A stretch of DNA of 59,637 nucleotides from Verrucomicrobiia bacterium (GTDB lineage: Bacteria > Verrucomicrobiota > Verrucomicrobiia > JADLBR01), in NCBI GenBank assembly GCA_020847615.1, contig JADLBR010000011.1:1-59637 (forward strand). The letters run 5' to 3'. Shown piece by piece: positions 50,562-59,637 of the stretch (its first letter is position 1; every line of letters starts with the position of its first letter). The notes under the pieces were generated by a model. It had not been told where the DNA came from. It saw only the letters and a program-made list of their open reading frames with translations, and ran no database searches. The position numbers and the translations under genes are program-made.

Positions 50562-51687
50562 CTACTCGAGATCCCCCTCGTCCGCGTCCGTGCGCTTCTT
50601 GCCCCGCAGCTTCGCCTCGATAAACGCATCGATATCCCCATCCAGCACGCCCTGCGTATCGGACGTCTGCTCGCCCGTGCGAAGGTCCTTGACCATCTGA
50701 TAGGGCTGGAGCACGTACGAGCGGATCTGCCGCCCCCAGCCGATCTGCCCCTTCTCGCCGTAGTACTTCTCCATCTCGGCGCGCTTCTTGTCCATCTCCA
50801 GCTCGTACAGGCGCGCCTTGAGGATCTTCATCGCCGTCGCCCGGTTCTTGATCTGCGAGCGCTCGTTCTGGCAGGTGACGATCAGCCCCGTGGGCAGGTG
50901 CGTGATGCGCACCGCGGAGTCCGTCGTGTTGACGCCCTGGCCCCCCGGGCCACCCGCGCGGTACACGTCCACCCGGATGTCCTTGTCGGCGACCTCGATC
51001 TCGATGTCGTCCTGGATCTCGGCGATCACGTCGAGCGAGGCGAACGACGTGTGCCGGCGCGCGTTGGAATCGAACGGCGATATCCTGACCAGCCGGTGCA
51101 CCCCGCGCTCGCATTTGAGGTAGCCGAAGGCCAGCTCGCCCCGCACCACGAATGTGCAGTTCTTGATCCCCGCGCCCTCGCCCTCGAGCATGTCGATCAT
51201 CTCGAATTTCAGCCCGCGCCGCTCCGCCCAGCGCTGGTACATCCGCAGGAGCATCTGGGCCCAGTCGCAGCTCTCGGTTCCCCCGGCGCCCGCGTTGATG
51301 CTGCAGATCGCGTCCAGCCGGTCATTGGGGTCGCCCAGCAGCAACTTCAGCTCCAGCGAGCCGAGCGCCACGTTCGCCTCCGCGAGCTCCTTCCGGAACT
51401 CCCCGTCGGCCTCGGCCCCGCCGTCCTCGCGCGCCATCTCCTCGAGCACGGGGAGGTCCTCGAGCCGCCTCCCGATCGAGTCGAAGGCCCCGAGCCTGTC
51501 CTTGATCGAGGACGCCTCCGACATCACGCCCCGCGCCGCGTTCCGGTCCGACCAGAACTCGGGGGCGCTCATCTGCCCCTCGAGCTCGCTCAGCCTCCGC
51601 CTGAGGGCGGGCTCGTCAAAGAAACCTCCTGAGCTGCGCGAATCGGCCCTGCAGCTCGGAGACGCTTGCGGTCTCGGACGAATTCAT
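50562..51687 (-). CDS. prfB: Peptide chain release factor 2, with programmed +1 frameshift
   Basis: RF2 ends translation at UGA and UAA. Frame one starts at ATG 51687 and encodes 23 residues (MNSSETASVSELQGRFAQLR, FL) up to a UGA at 51618-51616. Reading shifts +1 at CUU-UGA-C, as in most RF2 genes, and continues at GAC (51617) for 351 more residues (374 in all). The main part has the GGQ loop R-A-G-G-P-G-G-Q-G-V-N, the stop-codon recognition tripeptide S-P-F in RISPFDSNARRHTSF, and ends ADEGDLE. The start and the first frame overlap the 3' end of lnt by 98 nt. The UGA makes its own level control RF2 synthesis. Confidence 0.97.
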
Positions 51688-53227
51688 AGGCCACGTAACA
51701 TGCGGTCAGCGCGAGGCAGCACAAGGGAAAAAGGTGACCCCACCGCACGTACACCGTCGGCCCCCCAAGATCCGGCAGGGCGACCTCTCTCCCGAAGGCC
51801 CCCGACAACCCCACCGCGCGCCCCCCGTCCATGAGCGGGATCTCCGGGATCCTGCCCGTCGGCTCGATCACGCAGCTCACGCCCGTGTTCGCGCACCGCA
51901 CCATGGGCAGCCCCGTCTCGATGCACCGGAACACCGCGTTGGCCACGTGCAGCCACGCCCCCGGAGAGTCCCGGAACCAGCCGTCGTTGGTCAGGTTGAC
52001 CAGCAGCCTCGCCCCGCGCGCCGCGCGACGACGGGCCAGCGCCGGCAGCGTGTCCTCGAAACAGATCAGCAGCCCCATCGCCACCGGGCCCGATGCCGAA
52101 GGCGCCTCCAGCACCGCATCCGACCCATCGCCCGGCGTGTAATCGCCGGGCATCCCGGCCAGATTCGCCAGCCACGGCATCCACCCCCGCAGCGGCACAA
52201 ACTCGCCAAAGGGCACCAGCCGCTCCTTCCGATAGACCCGATAGCCCCCCTCCCGCGGCAAGAACAGCACCCCGCCGTTGTAGAACCGGCCCCCGTCCAC
52301 ATCGATCGAGCCCATCAGCAGCGAATGCCCCGCCTCGCGCATCATGCCAGCCACCGCCTCCGTCAGCGCACGATCCTGAAAAATCCCAGTCCCCGTCGCC
52401 GTCTCAGGCCACAGGATGATGTCCGGACAACCGCCCCCCGCGCCGCCCCCGGCAAGAAACGCCGTCAGGTTCAGGTATCGCTCGAGGATCCCGTGCGCCT
52501 CCCGCGGATCGAACTTCTGCTCCTGCGGGACATTCCCCTGGACGAATCCCACCCGCACTTTCCGCGGTTCCGCGGGGGGCTTCCGCCAGATCTCTTGAAT
52601 CCCCCACGCGAACGATGCCGCCACCAGCGCCATGCACACCGAAAAATCGAAGTGTGGCTTCATCTTCTGCGCGCGCCTCATCTCCCGGTAAAAACGGACG
52701 ATGGTCAGCGCCCCGATCGCGTTCGCGAAAACGACCAGCCATGTCACCAGCTCGACACCGCCCAGCCTCGCGATCTGGATCACCCCGAGGTTCTCGAATT
52801 GGCTCACCCCGAGCCCGTTCCACGGAAACCCCGACAGCGCCCAGCCCCGCACGGCGTCCAGCCCCACCCATCCCACCGCCGCCACGAGCGCGATCGCCAG
52901 GTTCGAGCGCGTCGTCGCCTCGGGGAACCGCCCGTGGGCGCGACCCACCAGCCAGCACCACGCCGCCCAATAGCCGCCCAGATAGATGCAGAGCAAGACC
53001 ATGCCCACGACGGTCACGTGAGCCAGCCACCACATCGTCCCAAACCAGAACAGCGCCCCCGCCAGCCACCCGTGCCGCCAATCCGCCCATCCGGCCCGCA
53101 TCGCGCACAGCAGCGGCACGAGGCAGAACCAACCCGCCCCCTCCTGCGCGTGCGGGGGGAAAGCCACCACCGCCATCCCCGCCGTCAGCACCGCCATCGC
53201 CCAACCAGCCACTCGAAACCCGCTCAT
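51590..53227 (-). CDS. lnt: Apolipoprotein N-acyltransferase
   Basis: Lnt adds the third acyl chain to bacterial lipoproteins at the inner membrane. It has 545 residues: several N-terminal membrane helices (about 1-215) and a periplasmic nitrilase-type domain. The catalytic triad is visible as Glu in WPETATG (about 280), Lys in RKERLVPFGEFVP (about 345) and Cys in LICFEDTLP (about 400). A last helix near the C-terminus is typical. I start at ATG 53227 (MSGFRVAGW) after GCGGAGCG; the frame is open to 53287. Its last ~32 codons overlap prfB in another frame, so lnt and prfB are coupled. Confidence 0.94.
   Translation of the reverse strand: MSGFRVAGWAMAVLTAGMAVVAFPPHAQEGAGWFCLVPLLCAMRAGWADWRHGWLAGALFWFGTMWWLAHVTVVGMVLLCIYLGGYWAAWCWLVGRAHGRFPEATTRSNLAIALVAAVGWVGLDAVRGWALSGFPWNGLGVSQFENLGVIQIARLGGVELVTWLVVFANAIGALTIVRFYREMRRAQKMKPHFDFSVCMALVAASFAWGIQEIWRKPPAEPRKVRVGFVQGNVPQEQKFDPREAHGILERYLNLTAFLAGGGAGGGCPDIILWPETATGTGIFQDRALTEAVAGMMREAGHSLLMGSIDVDGGRFYNGGVLFLPREGGYRVYRKERLVPFGEFVPLRGWMPWLANLAGMPGDYTPGDGSDAVLEAPSASGPVAMGLLICFEDTLPALARRRAARGARLLVNLTNDGWFRDSPGAWLHVANAVFRCIETGLPMVRCANTGVSCVIEPTGRIPEIPLMDGGRAVGLSGAFGREVALPDLGGPTVYVRWGHLFPLCCLALTACYVAYEFVRDRKRLRAAGPIRAAQEVSLTSPPSGGG
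51615..51630 (-). promoter_or_regulatory. RF2 programmed +1 frameshift site
   Basis: On the minus strand AGGAGGTTTCTTTGAC: the Shine-Dalgarno-like AGGAGG (51630-51625) three bases before CUU, then the in-frame UGA (51618-51616) followed by C. When RF2 is scarce the ribosome slips from CUU to UUU and reads GAC. This matches the E. coli element (AGGGGG-TATCTTTGAC) very closely. Confidence 0.96.
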
Positions 53228-53308
53228 CGCTCCGCGCACGCTAGCATCCCCCCGCCCATTGAGAAGCCCCGCCATTTGCATCGGCACAGACTTCGCCTAT
53301 GATGTCGC

Positions 53309-53920
53309 ATGCGTTGGCCACAGATCGTCCCGGTGATGACCCTGCCGAACGCCATCCTCTTTCCCCAGGCGCTGCTCCCCCTCTATATTTTCGAATCGAA
53401 GTACCGCGCCATGCTGCGCGATGCCCTCGAGGGCGACCGCATGTTTGTCGTCGCCCTGGCCCGCTGCACCTGCGGCTCCGCACCGCTCTCGCCCCACCGC
53501 GTCGGCGGCCTCGGCCTCATCCGCGCCTGCACCGATAACCCCGACGGCACGTCCAACCTCATCCTCCAGGGCCTGGCCCGCGTCCGCATCTGCGAAATCT
53601 CCGAGGAATCCCCGTACCGGAGCGCCCGCATCGAACCCATCCGCAGCGTCAATACCACCGGCATCGATGTCGAGGCCCTCATGCTCAAGGTCCTTGAGGT
53701 CGCCGTCGCCACGGCCACCAGCATCCCCGGCATGCCTCCCCAGATTTCCGAATTCCTAGGCCAACTCGATGACCCGGACACCCTCTGCGACATCGTGAGC
53801 TCCACCATGGTCTCCGACGTCCACTCCCGACAGAAACTCCTCGAGACCGCCGACGTCCGCAAGCGTCTCCACGACCTCATCCCCTGCCTCACCCGCCCCT
53901 CCGATCACCGGGGCACTTAA
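53309..53920 (+). CDS. Stand-alone LON substrate-binding domain protein
   Basis: The 203-residue protein is a LON N-terminal-type domain (PUA-like fold) without protease or ATPase: MTLPNAILFPQALLPLYIFESKYRAM, GTSNLILQGLARVRICEI and SEFLGQLDDPDTLCDIVSS. In Lon this part binds substrates. As a lone protein it is seen in many bacteria and its role is unclear; it may hold proteins for degradation. It starts 81 bp from the divergent lnt. The next gene is gyrB across a control region. Confidence 0.9.
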   Translation: MRWPQIVPVMTLPNAILFPQALLPLYIFESKYRAMLRDALEGDRMFVVALARCTCGSAPLSPHRVGGLGLIRACTDNPDGTSNLILQGLARVRICEISEESPYRSARIEPIRSVNTTGIDVEALMLKVLEVAVATATSIPGMPPQISEFLGQLDDPDTLCDIVSSTMVSDVHSRQKLLETADVRKRLHDLIPCLTRPSDHRGT

Positions 53921-56730
<2,810 letters not shown>

Positions 56731-56740
56731 AAATTCCAGA

Positions 56741-56805
56741 TGTAGCCACGGCCGCCAGGCCGTGGACCCGGACCGCGCGGCCCCTCCGTGGCCGGAGGGG
56801 CTACA
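56741..56805. repeat. GTAG-headed double hairpin repeat, locus 4
   Basis: The left part reads GTAGCC ACGGCC-gcca-GGCCGT; the right part on the minus strand reads GTAG then CCCCTCCG-gcca-CGGAGGGG. Two different hairpins thus face each other, each headed by GTAG, in the gap after gyrB. The arrangement repeats the BIME form seen at 640-718 and 50206-50272. Confidence 0.68.
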
Positions 56806-56851
56806 TTTTCACCCCCGGCGGCCGCCGGACGGGATCGGCCCCCGCCCGCGC

Positions 56852-57778
56852 CTACTGCCCGGCGCCCCGCTGAAGCAAGGCCTTCAGTTCCCCGATCCAC
56901 TTCTCGAAATCCGGGTGGCCGGGGTTCTGGCGGATCAGGGCCATCATCTCGGAGATCGCGCGGTTGGGCTCGTCGAGGCTCTGGTAGTCCTGCGCCCTGT
57001 TCCACAGCAGCCGCGGCAACTCCTCGGTCTCGAAGCGATCCTTGCCCATCTCCAGGCCGGCATCGTCGACCCGCAGGCGCTGCCGCTCGATCCGCTCGTC
57101 CCAGAAGGCCATCAGCTTCGCGTCCTTCTTCTCCCGGTACTTTGGCATCAGCACCCCGTCGACCATCGCGTCGACCGCCGCGGGCGCCTGGGGCCAACCC
57201 TTGGCCCCCTTGAGATACGGCTCCAGGCGGTACATCTGCACCACCGGGTCATCGGCCCCAAAACCCCCGCCCCAAGCGCGCTGCGCGCCCCTTCCCCCCA
57301 CCCGGGCGCCCCCCTTCTTGGTCCCCATCAGGGCATCGTTCGCGAGCAGGTCCTTCACGTACCGCTCGAGTTCCGAGAACATCTTCTCCTCGTCCTCGCC
57401 CGCCGATAGCTGGAGCACCATCGTCAGGTACCGGAAGCGAAACTGCAATCCCGTCTTGAAATCCGGGTCCCCGAGATTCTCCTCTTGCTGCTTCTTCCAT
57501 GCCTTGTACTTGTCCGACTCCTGGTCCGCCCCCGCAAATTGCGTCGCCCGCACCGCGTCCTGGTACAGCTTCACCGCCGCCGCCGGAGACTGCGCCGCCC
57601 CGGCGATCTCCGCGATCACCTTCTTGATCTCGAGTTCCCACTTCTGCTTCCGCGAGTGCTCCATCTTCTCCAACTCGTCAATCAGCTGCTGGCGGTTGAC
57701 ATCTGGCAGATCGCGTGCTATCAGCACCGATCCCGCCGGAACAAGACAGACGAGGAAGCCTAGGGCGATTCGTTTCAT
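56852..57778 (-). CDS. Secreted helical protein of unknown function
   Basis: The 308-residue protein has a signal peptide (MKRIALGFLVCLVPAGSVLI to ARD), then Glu/Lys/Gln-rich helices (LIDELEKMEHSRKQKWELEIKK). A later part has WNRAQDYQSLDEPNRAISEMMALIRQNPGHPDFEKWIGEL that resembles a TPR/lipoprotein helical pair. A basic RVGGRGAQR linker divides the halves. No family is recognised; it may be an envelope or complex partner. Start ATG 57778; no clear ribosome binding site. The small basic protein gene starts divergently 31 bp away. Confidence 0.62.
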   Translation of the reverse strand: MKRIALGFLVCLVPAGSVLIARDLPDVNRQQLIDELEKMEHSRKQKWELEIKKVIAEIAGAAQSPAAAVKLYQDAVRATQFAGADQESDKYKAWKKQQEENLGDPDFKTGLQFRFRYLTMVLQLSAGEDEEKMFSELERYVKDLLANDALMGTKKGGARVGGRGAQRAWGGGFGADDPVVQMYRLEPYLKGAKGWPQAPAAVDAMVDGVLMPKYREKKDAKLMAFWDERIERQRLRVDDAGLEMGKDRFETEELPRLLWNRAQDYQSLDEPNRAISEMMALIRQNPGHPDFEKWIGELKALLQRGAGQ

Positions 57779-57809
57779 AAGGTGGGGAGACGTTATACCG
57801 GAGCAAGCC

Positions 57810-57965
57810 ATGTCACAACACAGAAGTCTTCGCCCCAAGGGCGCGACCGCCTCCAAACGGAGCGTGCTCAAGCGCTTCGAGCGCGTGGATATCCTCAAGG
57901 CCCGCGGCCAGTGGAAACCGGGCGACCGCGTCACCGGCCTTCGCAAGACCAAACCCAACGCCTGA
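57810..57965 (+). CDS. Chlamydiae/Verrucomicrobia small basic protein (TIGR04137 type)
   Basis: The 51-residue, very basic product reads MSQHRSLRPKGATASKRSVL, then KRFERVDILKARGQWKPGDR, then VTGLRKTKPNA. I recognise this as the small basic protein family found across Chlamydiae and Verrucomicrobia (I recall the model TIGR04137). A possible rRNA/ribosome link has been suggested; its role is not settled. It is the best phylum marker of this window. ATG 57810 follows GGAG at a good distance. The pseudouridine synthase gene follows by 38 bp. Confidence 0.85.
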   Translation: MSQHRSLRPKGATASKRSVLKRFERVDILKARGQWKPGDRVTGLRKTKPNA

Positions 57966-58003
57966 CCGGCGCGCGTTTCCCGCAACCGGGAGTCACGAGC
58001 CTC

Positions 58004-58750
58004 TTGGACCTCGCCCAGCCCATCCGCCTCAACCGCTATCTGGCGGCCTGCGGGCTGGGGTCCCGGCGCGGCTGTGAGGAGCTGGTCCGCCAGGGCCGCG
58101 TCACCGTCGCCGGGGCCACCGCCACCGACCTGTCCCAGCGCGTCGCGCCCGGGGACCGCGTCGTGGTCGATGGCAAGACGGTACGCCCCCAGGACGCCGT
58201 CACCATCGTCCTCAACAAGCCCCCGGGCTACCTCTCCTCCACCCGGCCGCAGGGCGGCAAGCCCACGATCTTCTCCCTGCTGCCGCAGCTTCCCTCCCGC
58301 CTCTTTCATGTCGGGCGCCTGGATGCCGATAGCGAGGGCCTCCTCCTATTGACCAGCGATGGCGACCTGGCCCAGCGGCTCAGCCACCCGGGCCGCGGCG
58401 CGCAGAAGATCTACATGGCGACCCTCGACCGCCCTTTCAATTTCTCGGGCGCGCCGCGCCTCCTGCGCGGCATCCGCATCGAGGGCAAGGACGCCCGATT
58501 CGAGGGCATTTGGCCCGCAGGTCGCCGCACCGTCCGCGTCGAGCTCCGGCAGGGGCTCAAGCGCCAGATCAGGATCATGTTCCTGTATGCCGGCTACCAG
58601 GTGCGACGCCTGGTGCGCATCCAGCTGGGCCCACTCCACCTCGGGCCCCTCAAGCCCGGCGATTGGCGCTTCCTCTCGGCCGCGGAGATCCGCGCGCTCC
58701 ACGATCCCCCGGCGACCGCCCCCCGCCGGCGGCCCGCCCGACGCCAGTGA
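58004..58750 (+). CDS. RsuA/RluB-family pseudouridine synthase
   Basis: These enzymes turn specific uridines of rRNA into pseudouridine. The N-terminal S4 RNA-binding domain is RLNRYLAACGLGSRRGCEEL (about 9-28) with LVRQGRVTVAG. The catalytic motif is G-R-L-D-A-D-S-E-G-L-L-L-L-T-S-D-G (catalytic Asp, about 108-124). The conserved RQGLKRQIRIMF and VRRLVRIQLGPL follow. The frame has no ATG near the true beginning; I start at TTG 58004 after GGGAG. 248 residues. Whether the target is 16S (RsuA) or 23S (RluB) is not decided by eye. Confidence 0.9.
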   Translation: MDLAQPIRLNRYLAACGLGSRRGCEELVRQGRVTVAGATATDLSQRVAPGDRVVVDGKTVRPQDAVTIVLNKPPGYLSSTRPQGGKPTIFSLLPQLPSRLFHVGRLDADSEGLLLLTSDGDLAQRLSHPGRGAQKIYMATLDRPFNFSGAPRLLRGIRIEGKDARFEGIWPAGRRTVRVELRQGLKRQIRIMFLYAGYQVRRLVRIQLGPLHLGPLKPGDWRFLSAAEIRALHDPPATAPRRRPARRQ

Positions 58751-58759
58751 TGCGTCCCC

Positions 58760-59266
58760 TCACCCCACCCAACTCACCCGTTCGGCCCGATACGTGTCGC
58801 GCGCCGGCAGGGTTTCGGCGGGATAGCCCATCGCCACGAACGCCACCGGCACGAGCGATTCCGGGAGGCCGAACAGCTCCCTGAAACCCTTCTCGAACGC
58901 CACGATCGGGTGCCCCCCGATCCAGCAGGCCCCGAGGCCCAGCGCGTGCGCCGACAAGAGGATGTTCTGGGTCGCCGCCGCGTGGTCCTGCACCCAATAT
59001 CCCTCGATCTGCTCCAGCGCGGGATCATGGCACACCAGGACGCCCGCCGTCGCCTGCTTCGCGGCCTCCGCGCCAGGGTGAAATGCCGCCACTTTCCGCA
59101 CCGTCGCGCGGTCCGTCACCGCGATAAACCGCCACGGTTGCTCGTCCTTCGCCGAGGGCGCCGCCATCGCCGCCCGCAGCACCCGCTCCAGCGTCTCCCT
59201 GGGCACCGCCCGGTCCTCAAACTTCCTGATGCTCCGCCGCGTCCTGATGGCCTCGAGAATGTCCAT
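58760..59266 (-). CDS. Nitroreductase-family flavoprotein
   Basis: The 168-residue protein has the nitroreductase fold that binds FMN: RTRRSIRKFEDRAVPRETLE (residues 8-27), AAMAAPSAKDEQPWRFIAV, and HALGLGACWIGGHPI (about 103-117). The conserved RRSIR contacts the FMN phosphate. Substrates in this family vary (nitro groups, quinones, cofactors). It is convergent with the pseudouridine synthase gene nine bases away. Confidence 0.86.
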   Translation of the reverse strand: MDILEAIRTRRSIRKFEDRAVPRETLERVLRAAMAAPSAKDEQPWRFIAVTDRATVRKVAAFHPGAEAAKQATAGVLVCHDPALEQIEGYWVQDHAAATQNILLSAHALGLGACWIGGHPIVAFEKGFRELFGLPESLVPVAFVAMGYPAETLPARDTYRAERVSWVG

Positions 59267-59349
59267 GGCATTCGCTTAATCGCCAACCGCCACGCCCGCA
59301 AGGCATTTTCGCGCGACTCGCGCAATGCGCCCCGGTCGCCGGGATCGCC

Positions 59350-59637
59350 CTATGGCTCGGTCCGGGCGCGAGCCGCCTCATGCAGCGCCTGGACCTTCGC
59401 CGCCAATATGAAATCGTTCTCCGAAAGCCCGCCGATCGCGTGCGTCGAGATCCGAACCAGGCACCGATCGTACCCGACCTCCAGATCGGGATGATGGCCC
59501 TCGGCCTCGGCGATCCAGGCCACCGCGTTCACGAACGCGATCGTCCGGAGATAGCCCGTGAACCGGAACTCCCGCGCGATGCTATTCCCCGCGCGCGCCC
59601 AGCCGGGCAGCCCCAGCAACAGGCGCGCGATGTCCGC
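59350..59637 (-). CDS. phhB: Pterin-4a-carbinolamine dehydratase (5' end cut by window)
   Basis: This PCD-family enzyme dehydrates 4a-hydroxy-tetrahydrobiopterin, recycling the cofactor of aromatic amino acid hydroxylases; in other bacteria it acts in molybdopterin or folate routes. The C-terminal 95 residues have the signature E-G-H-H-P-D-L-E-V-G-Y, THAIGGLSENDFILAAKV, and FVNAVAWIAEAEGHH. The start lies beyond 59637. No phenylalanine hydroxylase is visible next to it. Confidence 0.86.
   Translation of the reverse strand, partial: ADIARLLLGLPGWARAGNSIAREFRFTGYLRTIAFVNAVAWIAEAEGHHPDLEVGYDRCLVRISTHAIGGLSENDFILAAKVQALHEAARARTEP

Overview
The window is high-GC bacterial DNA packed with genes. 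It most likely comes from a member of the Verrucomicrobiota. The evidence is a 51-residue Chlamydiae/Verrucomicrobia-type small basic protein (57810-57965), a PEP-CTERM sorting signal (37879-39456), secreted proteins of TIGR03790 and DUF362 type that end in a shared C-terminal module, and several GTAG-headed intergenic hairpin repeats. No phage genes, transposase, CRISPR array, rRNA or tRNA was seen. This is mostly a housekeeping segment of chromosome with a few lineage-specific genes.

Layout. 1-8.5 kb: the start of RNase R (leftward), then a rightward cluster of a TPR protein, glycogen synthase, a GalT-like nucleotidylyltransferase and a GH57 glycosidase (glycogen/alpha-glucan and sugar-nucleotide metabolism), then a Tat-exported aldo/keto-reductase-like protein and a two-gene nucleotidyltransferase module. 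8.5-12.9 kb: a leftward aa3-type cytochrome c oxidase operon in the unusual order I-III-IV-small-small-II. 13-18 kb: a GYF-domain membrane protein, a small secreted protein, a CPA2 antiporter with RCK_C domains, and thioredoxin reductase. 18-19.3 kb: a dimeric dUTPase and a hypoxanthine phosphoribosyltransferase separated by a 210-bp MITE-like element. 19.4-24.8 kb: a leftward operon trpS-scpA-scpB-chorismate mutase-large Pro-rich membrane protein. 25-33 kb: an F5/8C-domain protein, a cupin, mutS and a very large secreted carbohydrate-active-like protein. 32.8-40 kb: gpsA-plsY, a TIGR03790 protein, a PEP-CTERM protein and a DinB-like protein. 40.3-44.9 kb: pgsA-pilT facing pyrH-hpf-frr-(cysteine desulfurase homologue). 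45-47 kb: a sigma54-type promoter, amtB and glnB. 47-53 kb: a Dabb protein, a DUF362 protein, a repeat-rich spacer, and lnt-prfB with the classic RF2 +1 frameshift. 53-59.6 kb: a lone LON-domain protein, gyrB, a secreted protein, the small basic protein, a pseudouridine synthase, a nitroreductase and a pterin carbinolamine dehydratase cut by the window end.

The genes working together are: glgA/galT/GH57 in alpha-glucan metabolism; gpsA/plsY and pgsA in phospholipid synthesis; pyrH/hpf/frr/prfB/rnr around translation and RNA; amtB/glnB as a nitrogen-control pair; and scpA/scpB in chromosome segregation.

The most unusual points are: a cysteine desulfurase homologue that has lost its PLP lysine but kept the catalytic cysteine; a chorismate mutase fused to what looks like half of a prephenate dehydratase domain and overlapping scpB by 110 nt; a GalT that lacks the CxxC zinc cysteines; the GTAG-headed hairpin families without any visible RAYT; the MITE; and a palindrome on the likely gyrB promoter. 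I did not find a clearly new defence or mobile system.
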